Shown here piece after piece: positions 35,568 through 44,824 of a DNA stretch of 64,000 nucleotides. A program made the translations under genes and the position numbers. The notes under the pieces are model-generated. The model saw only the letters and a list, made by a program, of their open reading frames with translations, had not been told where the DNA came from and did no database searches. The stretch's first letter is position 1; each line of letters begins with the position of its first letter. Source of the stretch: Lepas anatifera (taxonomy: Eukaryota; Arthropoda; Thecostraca; Lepadidae); assembly GCA_034440635.1 (NCBI GenBank), contig JAOTON010001253.1, positions 868,001-932,000 on the forward strand, written 5' to 3'.

Positions 35568-36032
35568 GGTCTCAAGAGCGGTAGTGGTGAGCGTGCTCCA
35601 TTTGGTGGCCGTAGGGACGGTCTCAAGAGCGGTAGTGGTGAGCGTGCTCCATTTGGTGGCCGTAGGGATGGTCTCGAGAGCGGTAGTGGTGAGCGTGCTC
35701 CATTTGGTGTCCGTAGGGACGGTCTCAAGAGCGGTAGTGGTGAGCGTGCTCCATTTGGTGGCCGTAGGGATGGTCTCTCGAGCGGTAGTGGTGAGCGTGC
35801 TCCATTTGGTGGCCGTAGGGATGGTCTCGAGAGCGGTACTGGTGAGAGTGCTCCAGCTGAAGACAGTGGTGCCGGCCCCGGTCGTGGTGATGACGCCAGT
35901 GGCGTCGGCGGTCATGACGATACCGACGTCAGTGACGCTGGTGGCCGTGATGATGACGGGGCTGGTGTATGTGGTGGTGTGCTGAGGAGATCCCAGCGCA
36001 CCGTAAAGGTTCCAGTGCGTTACGCCACCTAA
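35568..36032 (+). CDS. Gypsy pol C-terminus, separated by the hAT-like insertion
   Basis: It resumes the same 51-bp repeat (five full units and one partial, 35568-35860), then a unique acidic, Gly/Asp-rich tail (DDASGVGGHDDTDVSDAGGR). It ends in RRSQRTVKVPVRYAT and a stop at 36030-36032. A basic RRS.R...P.RY ending is common at the end of Ty3/Gypsy integrases. With the 29 upstream units the array once had about 34-35 units. Confidence 0.85.
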   Translation, partial: GLKSGSGERAPFGGRRDGLKSGSGERAPFGGRRDGLESGSGERAPFGVRRDGLKSGSGERAPFGGRRDGLSSGSGERAPFGGRRDGLESGTGESAPAEDSGAGPGRGDDASGVGGHDDTDVSDAGGRDDDGAGVCGGVLRRSQRTVKVPVRYAT

Positions 36033-36102
36033 GTGCATGGTGGCGTCTAGCCCAGAATGGAACGTTTGCTTTTCGCTTAAATTGGTGGGGGGGGATGGTG
36101 TA

Positions 36103-36286
36103 ATAATAATTTTTGGGGCTTATCGACGCACCAACTGCCAGGGTCATATGGCGTCGCCAACTCTTTCCCTGTTGGAAGGGTTTCTCGGGAGCCAGCTTGC
36201 TCCTTGTTCAGGGAAGCCGCCGGGCCTTGAACCCGGGTCGGCTGCGTGGAAGCCAGCTACGCTGACCACTCCACTACCGCGCCCCC
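36103..36286 (-). mobile_element. tRNA-derived SINE in front of the Gypsy 3' LTR
   Basis: Flanked by the 13-bp duplication GGGGGATGGTGTA (36090-36102 and 36287-36299). Read on the minus strand, a tRNA-like head has GTAGTGGAGTGGTCAGCG (A box) and GGGTTCAAGGCCCGG (B box), and the other end is CCCCAAAAATTATTATTA, an A-rich tail. It inserted across the junction of the polypurine tract and the LTR, so the duplication includes the first four bases of the 3' LTR. Confidence 0.85.
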
Positions 36287-36295
36287 GGGGGATGG

Positions 36296-36473
36296 TGTAG
36301 TGACGTGGTACAAGCGTACCTTTGTACCAGCCGCTGCCACCAGACGTGTGGCTATTCGGCTTTTCAGCCAGTCATCGCCGGCGTGAGCCAGCAACAACAG
36401 CTGCACTGAGCCTGGTAGTAAATTAGCAATTAGGCAATACACATTGATATACAAGAATAACCACGGCACAACA
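36296..36473 (+). repeat. Gypsy 3' LTR
   Basis: 178 bp, TGTAGTGACG to CACAACA, followed by the target duplication GTAAT at 36474-36478. Confidence 0.93.
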
Positions 36474-36478
36474 GTAAT

Positions 36479-36728
36479 AACTGTACTTGAATTTAAGTCC
36501 ATTGAGTGAACCTTCTGATGAGTCACTGATAAAATGCTAGACTTTTTTTCTTGCTTGAGTATGACGTGTTATTTTTCTTACTAAAATCGTGTCTTTATTT
36601 GTATCGTGTCCTAAGGCTTGGCTGTTGTTGGTTCATGTTTGATATCTGCCTGCACAGTAACGGTCATCATCGCAATAAACGGACCAGTGGCGACACCAGA
36701 CTTCTGGGAGCGACGAGCGGCGCCAACA
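36479..36728 (+). repeat. BEL 5' LTR, second part
   Basis: Continues 18757-19294 after the Gypsy insertion. Together they total 788 bp against 787 bp for the 3' LTR, the one-base difference being a T run near 36545. Ends GCGCCAACA. Confidence 0.93.
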
Positions 36729-36914
36729 GTTACAACTTACCAGCTCTAGAGGACGGAGGACTTCAGGAGCATCCAGGAGCCGCAGGAGTGATGTTTTCGG
36801 GAGACCATCGGTCGAAAGGTCGGCCCGATGCTCGGCTGTGAGGTTAGTCCGTTCCGGTCGAGGTGTCGAGGGGCAGCGAGTTTTGGTTCTGCCTCGCTCA
36901 TGCGTCGGATAATT

Positions 36915-37135
36915 CAGTCAGTCACGCGTCAGTCAAGTCTGAGCCAGTCGCGTGTCAGTCAAGTCTTGATTCAGTTGCGCATCAGTCAAGTCTGAGTCAG
37001 TTGCGCATCAGTCAAGTCTGAGTCAGTTGCGCATCAGTCAAGTCTGAGTTAGTTGCGCATCAGTCAAGTCTGAGTCAGTTGTGCATCAGTCAAGTCTGAG
37101 TTAGTTGCGCATCAGTCAAGTCGGGAGTCAGTCAT
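36915..37135 (+). repeat. About eight tandem ~26-bp repeats in the BEL leader
   Basis: Units of the form CAGTTGCGCATCAGTCAAGT plus CTGAGT, 25-27 bp each. They sit in the untranslated leader between LTR and gag. Role unknown. Confidence 0.88.
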
Positions 37136-37700
37136 GCGTTCAGTCGGGCCCGCAGCAGCCATGCGCTGCATGGTTAGTTGCTAAGTACGGACTGGCGTCT
37201 TCATCAAGTTTAATCGAGTTTCTAAGTTTCTAGATTTCGATATTTCCAAATCAATGTCGATGTGTTTGTTTCGTTGGTGTGCAATGAGACCAGGATTTCA
37301 GAATTGTGTATGATAGGTCTCTCGTTTGTGTTGGATTTGTTCGCCAGACGTGATAGATCGAACGGGCCACCTTATCCATCAGGTGATCCACTGTGTTAGC
37401 CTCTCCTTCAGGACCGTGTTCAGAAGCCCTAGTACTGCGGATTGGCATTCTCTCATAGAATAAGAGCGTAATTTGCAAGGCTTAGTTAATTTGTCTTTGA
37501 TTCAGGTTATAATTACTAGTAATCTGCTTTATGATAGATCCGGAGCTATCACACTGATCACTGGATCACCTTTCCGAAGGACCTACAATTATAAGTTTTG
37601 ACTTATGAGCTCCTTTCAGTTTTTCATCTTTTTTCTGTTGCTCCAACTGACAAATATCAGCATTTCGTCTGGACCTTTTCCTCAGGGTGTTTTGAAAATC

Positions 37701-39812
37701 ATGGCCTCTACCAAAGAGGAATTAGTGAAATTAAAGGTTTCAGAGCTAGAGATTGCACTTCAGGAACGAGACCTTGATTCAACGGGAAAAAAGTCTGAGC
37801 TAGTAGAAAGACTCTGGCGGGCGATTGAATTGGAAAGAATCACAGATTCTAAGATGGACGACGAGAAGGGAATTGAGCTGCCCTCTGAAACCCCAGACTT
37901 CCAGGCGACTTGTCCTGAAGACAAGGCTCGGAAACTACTCCGACGCTTGCGCCTGCTAAAGGAGCAGGAGTTCCTAGACTCACAGAGGCAAAAAATGACT
38001 GCAAGGTTAGAACAGATTAAACTGGAGATGGAACTGGAAGACACAGGTGTTATCTTAGATGAAAGTGTCCTAAATTCAGTACGTATTGACGTGGGATCAG
38101 ACTTGGGACCGTCCAGGGTGGGAGATACTTTGCTGCAGGCGAATATTCAGAGAACGCTCCTCCCCCCTTCGGAACACAAGCCATTCTCCGGTGATGTTTT
38201 GGAATATCGTCTGTTCATCAGGGCCTTTGAGGCTAGGATCCAAAATAGAATAGAGGACAAAAATGAGATGCTGCACTATTTGGAGCAGATGACAGTGGGG
38301 GTTCCCAATCAGATTGTCCGGAGCTGCTTATATCTCTCAGAGGGGGGTTATGACGAAGCTAGGCGACTTTTGGAGGAGCGGTACGGTAGTACCTACAAGG
38401 TTATCGAGGAATATTCTCTGAGGTTAAGTCAGTGGCCTAGGGTTCCTCATGGTGACGTCAACGAGCTGGACCGTCTTGTCTTGTTTTTAACAGAGCTCCG
38501 AAACGTCATGATGAATTTGAAATCCAAAGACCTGGACCACCCTCGGTCGATCAAAGAGATAGTATGGAAGCTGCCAGTTCCCATCCGTGATAGATTTCTC
38601 CGCCTCGCTGACACTAGAATGGAGTTGGAAGGAAAAATTGTGTCTTTCGCGGATCTGGTAGATTTCTTAAAAACAGAGGTCCGGGTCCAGAAGAACCCGG
38701 TTTTTGACTTTGGCGGCCAAGTCTCTCACACGGCCGCGCTTGGAAACAGGCCGGGGCACGGCGCACAGCCCACAGGGCACCGGGTAAATGCGGTGGTGGT
38801 CGAATCCAACCTCTGCCGTTTCTGCAATGGTGAGCATTTCATTGGTGAATGTGATCGACTAAGGTGGGAGCCGATAGATAAGCGGAGACAGTTTGTTCGC
38901 GACTATCGATTATGTTATGGCTGTCTCGGAGCCAATCATGTTGTAAGGTGTTGCCGTGAACGCAAAAGGTGTGATATATGTAACGGGCCCCATGTGACGC
39001 TGTTACATGAATCACGGTCAGGTGCTTCGAAAGGGTCGGCAGGATCGTCTCCACAGGGCTTTAATTCTAGAGGGAGCACCAGTGAAACACCAAAGCCGGT
39101 GATCAGTGGCAGGGTGGCCGTGGATGCAGCGGGAAGGGGCAGTTCATTCCTGCCAATCATCCCTGTTCAGATCAAATCCAAAAGTGGAAGGGTTGTAGAA
39201 ACTTACTGTTGCTTGGACAGCGGGTCGAGCGGGACATTTGTCACGAATGCTCTGGCAGCCAGGCTGAACACTGGAAAAGAGGCAACGCGCCTGACACTGG
39301 ACACGGTGTGTAATCGGCGCCAGGATGTGGAGTCTGCGGTGATAGGCAGCCTTAGGATCGGACCCATCGGCGGAGAGTGTCAATATGCTCTCCCGCCTGT
39401 TTTCACTCTGCAGAGTCTTCCATTGAAAGTGCAGGACAAATGTCCACAGGGGAAAACTGATCAGTGGTCGTACTTAAAGGGAATAGAGCTCGGAGAGCTT
39501 CCAGATGCACAGGTTGAAATCCTGATCGGAGTAAACGCGCCTCACCTTCTCATGAGCCAGGAGGTGAGAGGTCCGCCCGTCGGTAGCGACGGTCCGTTTG
39601 CCATGAGAACTGTGCTCGGCTGGTGCGTAGTCGGCAGCTCGGGGAACCAAAGCGGTTCAAAACATTCTCACAAGGTGAATCCGCTCAGGTTCCATGATCA
39701 GAGACGTCAGAGAGCTGAGACGGCAGATCTGGAATTTCACTTCCAGAAGATCTCTGACATGTTTCGGGGATGGAGAAGGAGAGTGGCTTGCAGATCTGGG
39801 CAGCAAGGTTAA
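37701..39812 (+). CDS. BEL/Pao gag-protease polyprotein
   Basis: 703 codons from MASTKEELVKLKVSELEIAL. An upstream in-frame ATG at 37605 would add a 32-residue hydrophobic leader that is less likely to be real. Order: SAP-like helix-extension-helix at the N-terminus; coiled Glu/Lys-rich segment; DUF1759-type Gag core beginning LPPSEHKPFSGDVLEYRLF; cysteine knuckles CRFCNGEHFIGEC, CYGCLGANHVVRCC and CDICNGPH; then a DUF1758-type aspartic protease with LDSGSSGTFV (Asp codon at 39216) and ILIGVNAPHLL. It would assemble particles and cut itself. The frame ends in an out-of-place tail (GWRRRVACRSGQQG) just after a deletion near 39690-39780 that removed reverse transcriptase, RNase H and integrase. 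Confidence 0.9.
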   Translation: MASTKEELVKLKVSELEIALQERDLDSTGKKSELVERLWRAIELERITDSKMDDEKGIELPSETPDFQATCPEDKARKLLRRLRLLKEQEFLDSQRQKMTARLEQIKLEMELEDTGVILDESVLNSVRIDVGSDLGPSRVGDTLLQANIQRTLLPPSEHKPFSGDVLEYRLFIRAFEARIQNRIEDKNEMLHYLEQMTVGVPNQIVRSCLYLSEGGYDEARRLLEERYGSTYKVIEEYSLRLSQWPRVPHGDVNELDRLVLFLTELRNVMMNLKSKDLDHPRSIKEIVWKLPVPIRDRFLRLADTRMELEGKIVSFADLVDFLKTEVRVQKNPVFDFGGQVSHTAALGNRPGHGAQPTGHRVNAVVVESNLCRFCNGEHFIGECDRLRWEPIDKRRQFVRDYRLCYGCLGANHVVRCCRERKRCDICNGPHVTLLHESRSGASKGSAGSSPQGFNSRGSTSETPKPVISGRVAVDAAGRGSSFLPIIPVQIKSKSGRVVETYCCLDSGSSGTFVTNALAARLNTGKEATRLTLDTVCNRRQDVESAVIGSLRIGPIGGECQYALPPVFTLQSLPLKVQDKCPQGKTDQWSYLKGIELGELPDAQVEILIGVNAPHLLMSQEVRGPPVGSDGPFAMRTVLGWCVVGSSGNQSGSKHSHKVNPLRFHDQRRQRAETADLEFHFQKISDMFRGWRRRVACRSGQQG

Positions 39813-40054
39813 AGGGGATGAGGTTGATTATAAAACTCCCTTGCCGAGAGTCGAGACTGGCGAGATGACGGAAGGTCGTCGTTTGGCCGAGCAGTGCCTG
39901 GAATCTGAGGAGACATTGATTTGAGTTGGTAGTATCTGCCGCGACATTCGATAGTGTGTTAGTATCTGTTCTGTGTGACAGTTGTCTTTTACTCAGTTCC
40001 AGAGGGTTGCTTTAATTTTTAATGCAGCTTTCAACCAAAGGTTGAAGGTGGGAG

Positions 40055-40841
40055 TGTTAATGCCAATTATCGGTCCCAGCGTGCGCCAGAGGCAGTCCTT
40101 CCCGACTTAAGATCCTGGCGTTTACCCACACGTCTTTTCCTGTTCCGATGTTAATAGGATCCTACCCGGGCTGTGTCCGTGTCTGGCCGCCCGGGGCTAT
40201 CTGGATGGTTCCAGTGGAGCCGGCTGATTGGCTGTTGGATGTGGGGTGTCGGATTGGTGCAGTCTGCGTACGTTGTAAAGTATAGTGATTGTGATTAACT
40301 GTCTGAAATACGATATGTAGTTGATATGCGTGTAAAGTGATTAAGAGGCGATAAACAGGGGTTGATTGTAAGGGAGAAGATTAGGGTTTCAGTGACGTCC
40401 TGTGCATTGGTTTTTGCGCGCATGAACATTCGGGTCAGCCAGGTCGGGTCAGCCGGCCGGCCGACCGAGGTCGCGTCCGCATTCGCTGAGAGGGACCGCT
40501 GATGAGCGGACGTGTGCCGGAGCCGGGAGGCGTCCGAGAGTTCGGAGATGGTGCGGCGCTCGCGCTGGAAGCGGGATAAGTTGGTAGGTAATAACTGTAC
40601 TTGAATTTAAGTCCATTGAGTGAACCTTCTGATGAGTCACTGATAAAATGCTAGACTTTTTTCTTGCTTGAGTATGACGTGTTATTTTTCTTACTAAAAT
40701 CGTGTCTTTATTTGTATCGTGTCCTAAGGCTTGGCTGTTGTTGGTTCATGTTTGATATCTGCCTGCACAGTAACGGTCAGCATCGCAATAAACGGACCAG
40801 TGGCGACACCAGACTTCTGGGAGCGACGAGCGGCGCCAACA
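40055..40841 (+). repeat. BEL 3' LTR
   Basis: 787 bp, TGTTAATGCC to GCGCCAACA, preceded by the purine tract ggttgaaggtgggag. Intact, and so gives the original sequence of the split 5' copy. Confidence 0.95.
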
Positions 40842-41921
40842 AACACTATGCCACTCCTCGTCCCACGGCGATTGTGGGAGGCAAGAAACTTTATCCGCGT
40901 TCAGCCAGGGCTCACTCGTTACGACAAAACCAATGGGCATAACAAATAAATTTTCGACTCCAATATGCCTTAACTTGCACATGGTAACAAATATCACGTG
41001 CTCCGCTGATTTCTCTGACGTTAAGTACTTGCATGAGTTGACTGATTTGCCCTTAAGTATATCCAAAACAGTCGTGTTTCGGCTACTTCCATGGCATTTT
41101 GATGATTTTTTTCTTTTTCGGTTTTAATAAATTTTCCTTCTCCGTCAATGATTTATTTGCATTTTTATTGAGCCAAAGATGCCCAAAAAATGATATAAAC
41201 AAAGATATAGTAAGTTTTTTAGGTTACGTTAAAAAGTGCCCTTTTTCCCGGGGTGCCCTTCAAAGTTGGTGTGCCCCCCATACCAAAGCTCTGGCTGCGC
41301 CCCTGCCCGTTGTTTATAAATCGAGGTCAGTATACAGACCATAAGTTCAATATGGCTGACTTATCGATGGAAAATACGACATTTCACCAATGCCAGCACC
41401 AGGTACGAATCCAAGTGAGGGGGGGCGATAAGGCGATCGCCCTCGCCTTGGGCTCACCTTAAGCAATGAAAAGAAACGCCCCTCGCCACAGCCACTGCCC
41501 CCCCGCAAAGGGGCCCGGCGGCTACGGCTGTACCCCAGCCCCGCAAATTGCCTTCAAAATGCCACTCAAATGTAGCGTACACAGGTCCCTTGTAGTCCAC
41601 TTAGAGCCTCTGAGTGTGCGACTGGACCTCTCAGAATTTACCCCTGACCCACTCCCGAAGCCGAGCCCCCATTCTCAGCAATTGCAGAGCATTCCCCCTG
41701 TGTTTTACCCGGGCCCCTGTGACTGCAGCCGGGCCCCCGCCCCGCCATTGGCGTCGCCCTAGATGTTCGAGTGGGGGGATGGTGATAAAACACTACCTAC
41801 ATCAGTTAGACCCTGCATATTCAATGCTATTTTCGGCCAAAAGAGCTGGCGTCCTTCTCACTTTCTCTCCAGAAGAGGGGGCCCAGTCCTTCCCCAGGTC
41901 CCCAATGGCAACGCCCTGTGG

Positions 41922-41974
<53 letters not shown>

Positions 41975-42008
41975 ATAGACTGTTGTAATTTTGCAGCTTT
42001 GGAAAATT

Positions 42009-42082
42009 GCTCCTAAGCTGGGACTCGAACCCAGGTCTCGGATTTCCGGCCCGGCATGCTAACCACTACACCACTCAGGAGC
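42009..42082 (-). tRNA. tRNA-like sequence, unit 0 (inverted)
   Basis: 74 nt, one base shorter than the others in the anticodon stem region. Acceptor and T arms as in the direct copies. Probably a pol III-type repeat head and not a working tRNA. Confidence 0.4.
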
Positions 42083-42241
42083 CTGAATTTTCCTTTCAAG
42101 CTTGCGTATTTATACTTAATTTATCGGCAGTTGTTTTACTGGGGCATTCTCATGCCAGTCAGGTCTCAGTGTACCTCCAGTATTGATATATAAGTTATAG
42201 ACTGTTGTAATTTTGCAGCTTTGGAAAATTGCTACATTCAG

Positions 42242-42316
42242 GCTCCTGAGTGGTGTAGTGGTTAGCATGCCGGGCCGGAAATCCGGAGACCTGGGTTCGA
42301 GTCCCAGCTTAGGAGC
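42242..42316 (+). tRNA. tRNA-like sequence, unit 1
   Basis: 75 nt that fold as a cloverleaf: acceptor GCTCCTG with TAGGAGC (one G-U pair), D arm with GTGTAGTGGTTAGCA, anticodon stem CCGGG/TCCGG, T arm CTGGG-TTCGAGT-CCCAG. The seven-base anticodon loop is CCGGAAA, which would give GGA. Position 33 is C where U is nearly universal, and a serine tRNA would need a long variable arm, which is absent. It is therefore tRNA-like with pol III A and B boxes, not a confident tRNA gene. Confidence 0.45.
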
Positions 42317-42464
42317 AATTTTCCAAAGCTGCAAAATTACAACAGTCTATAACTTATATATCAATACTGGAGGTACACTGAGACCTGACTGGCATGAGAA
42401 TGCCCCAGTAAAACAACTGCCGATAAATTAAGTATAAATACGCAAGCTTGAAAGGAAAATTCAG

Positions 42465-42539
42465 GCTCCTGAGTGGTGTAGTGGTTAGCATGCCGGGCCG
42501 GAAATCCGGAGACCTGGGTTCGAGTCCCAGCTTAGGAGC
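42465..42539 (+). tRNA. tRNA-like sequence, unit 2
   Basis: Same 75-nt cloverleaf as unit 1, 223 bp downstream. No difference seen in the stems. Confidence 0.45.
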
Positions 42540-42687
42540 AATTTTCCAAAGCTGCAAAATTACAACAGTCTATAACTTATATATCAATACTGGAGGTACA
42601 CTGAGACCTGACTGGCATGAGAATGCCCCAGTAAAACAACTGCCGGTAAATTAAGTTTAAATACGCAAGCTTGAAAGGAAAATTCAG

Positions 42688-42762
42688 GCTCCTGAGTGGT
42701 GTAGTGGTTAGCATGCCGGGCCGGAAATCCGGAGACCTGGGTTCGAGTCCCAGCTTAGGAGC
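42688..42762 (+). tRNA. tRNA-like sequence, unit 3
   Basis: Same 75-nt cloverleaf; the surrounding unit has single-base changes only. Confidence 0.45.
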
Positions 42763-42910
42763 AATTTTCCAAAGCTGCAAAATTACAACAGTCTATAACT
42801 TATATATCAATACTGGAGGTACACTCAGACCTGACTGGCATGAGAATGCCCCAGTAAAACAACTGCCGGTAAATTAAGTTTAAATACGCAAGCTTGAAAG
42901 GAAAATTCAG

Positions 42911-42985
42911 GCTCCTGAGTGGTGTAGTGGTTAGCATGCCGGGCCGGAAATCCGGAGACCTGGGTTCGAGTCCCAGCTTAGGAGC
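42911..42985 (+). tRNA. tRNA-like sequence, unit 4
   Basis: Last complete unit. Its 3' flank runs into TA-rich sequence at about 43098. Confidence 0.45.
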
Positions 42986-43376
42986 AATTTTCCAAAGCTG
43001 CAAAATTACAACAGTCTATAACTTATATATCAATACTGGAGGTACACTGAGACCTGACTGGCATGAGAATGCCCCAGTAAAACAACTGCCGATAAATTAT
43101 ATATATATATATATATATAAATTGTGTTTTGTATATATATATACATGTTGTATATATATATATACATATACTTATATTTTGTATTTGTATATATATATAT
43201 TTGTATATATATACAATTTATATATATTGTATACAATATATATAAATTGTATTGTGCTGCATACTGATGAAGTGAATACGAAACGCGTTTATGTGGTGCA
43301 ATATAATGTTTTTTTATAAATTTAGTTTTTGAAATTCGCCTAAACATCATTGTATTTTATATCTGCCACTATGAAC

Positions 43377-43380
<4 letters not shown>

Positions 43381-43444
<64 letters not shown>

Positions 43445-43559
43445 CTCTTTGAGGCAATGACAGTTAAATTGTATAGCACTCGCGCCCTTGGATATTTTTC
43501 TTTGGAGTAATACAATTTAATTGTCATTGCCTCAAAGAGAACATATTGCCGAACTATTC

Positions 43560-43621
<62 letters not shown>
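43381..43621. repeat. (TA)n tracts flanking a hairpin, mirror copy
   Basis: Inverted counterpart of 6672-6942: TA tracts at about 43381-43440 and 43562-43621 around inverted arms near 43442-43474 and 43509-43541, the latter with one base change (attgtcattg). Confidence 0.8.
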
Positions 43622-43626
<5 letters not shown>

Positions 43627-44824
43627 CACTTAAGGGCTACAGAGCTTCAAGTGTGGGGCAAGATCCACGGTGGGTGGGGGTAGGGCAGGGTCTGTCATAA
43701 AGGGTTTGTGGCCACTAGGATTAGGCTTTTTCGATGACATTACAAGCCAAAGGTGGGGAGCCGGTCTCCTCATCTCCGACAGCAGCGGAGAGGGGTGGCG
43801 GGGTTAGCCCTATAGACCCACAGGGTAACTGTATCCGGACCAGGGGCTCCGATTTTGGGGGAAAACCGGCTTCCTGTGGGCTCCAAAACCTGCCAGGAGC
43901 CACCAGATCCCATTGCGAGGAAACAAATCTCGTTTCTTAAGGCATAGGTATGAAAACTATATTTCAAGGGGCGCCATCGACCTTTCAGGGGGATTCGTGA
44001 TCCCCCTCAAAAAAGTGTGCTGCGCCTCAAAGAAGTGATCTTCGGTGATGGGTGGTGATTGTCTGGTGTTAATGAATGATACAACAGGAAACGTTGCGAG
44101 GAGCAAAACCAGCGAATCCTATGGCATGGCGAAAGTTGTAAGCTTAAGCCATGTCTGTGCAAAGACAAACGAAATTATTGTAGTGATTGATAGTCAATTT
44201 CAATATGGTTCAAGATTAAAGTGCTAATTAGAGGTACTTAGATGATTGGAAGTGATTATAAGTACAAGTGATTTAAACTCTCCGTTGGAGTGTATGTTCA
44301 TCAAAGTGTATATTAATCATTGTTATCAGAGTAAACTAATCTTAAGTGCCTAATGAGAATAAACTGGGTTATTTTTAATCCTTGTTTCTTTTCAGCAGCA
44401 ATGGAATATTGCACGCGGGTTCATTCTGCACCTTGCAAAGATTTTTATACGCCGGAAATTTCACATTTTAATCTATTTTTACTCCCCCAATTCTAGTTTA
44501 CACTGTTCCGATTTGTCTGATAATCTTTTTACTCCAGTGGTGTAGGAATATTCCCTCAAAACACATGCATTTTTGCATTACACCGGTGTAAAATAGGTTG
44601 TGGAATAATGCCGGAAAGAGGAGTGGATTTTGGCACCGTAGAAAGAATCCTGAAAATGGTGTACTTTTTGTTAGGTGATATTTTCACGACCCACGGGTTG
44701 GGGTTTTATTATTCCTGTTTCATGTCATTTTGCGTTGATATCGGGTGTAAAATATTCGCTGAAAGAAGAGTGGATTTTGGCACCGTAGATAAAATCCGCT
44801 TTCTAGCGTACTTTTTTCAGTGTA

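Larger units (their letters stand above)
19295..36473 (+). mobile_element. Ty3/Gypsy LTR retrotransposon nested in the BEL 5' LTR
   Basis: Flanked by GTAAT (19290-19294 and 36474-36478). Identical short LTRs (178 bp) start TGTAGTGACG. The internal part encodes one gag-pol polyprotein, itself split by the hAT-like element at 25699-35559. Without that insertion the element is about 7.3 kb. The high LTR identity, one clear difference at the 5' LTR end (AA for CA) and few coding lesions point to a young insertion. tttggcgacca right after the 5' LTR (about 19473) is the likely primer-binding site; the tRNA was not identified. Confidence 0.93.
18757..40841 (+). mobile_element. BEL/Pao LTR retrotransposon, internally deleted and interrupted by a Gypsy element
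   Basis: Bounded by the 5-bp duplication AACAC (18752-18756 and 40842-40846). LTRs begin TGTTAATGCC and end GCGCCAACA. Coding sequence is limited to gag and protease (37701-39812). Sequence then jumps to a short 3' leader with the purine-rich tract aaggtgggag just before the 3' LTR at 40055. Without the nested Gypsy the element is about 4.9 kb. It is non-autonomous for reverse transcription and integration. Confidence 0.9.
41973..43380. repeat. 1.4-kb block of tandem 223-bp units with tRNA-like heads, inside a TA tract
   Basis: Four direct units with an exact 223-bp period (tRNA-like starts at 42242, 42465, 42688 and 42911), plus one inverted partial unit at the left (42009-42082), so the block begins head to head. 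Units are nearly identical. The block splits the TA microsatellite that is continuous in the left arm (6873-6942). Beyond 43100 it is AT-rich, with a ctgatgaagtgaatacgaaa motif near 43264. Confidence 0.85.
40842..44822. repeat. Right arm of the giant palindrome, outer part
   Basis: Reverse complement of 5474-8029 with an extra 1.4-kb block (41973-43380) absent from the left arm. It ends TTTTTTCAGTG at 44822, followed by TA. Confidence 0.85.

Noticed and set aside
42242..42985. Functional tRNA-Ser(GGA) gene cluster
   Set aside because: C at position 33, no long variable arm, and each copy embedded in a 223-bp tandem unit; kept only as tRNA-like.
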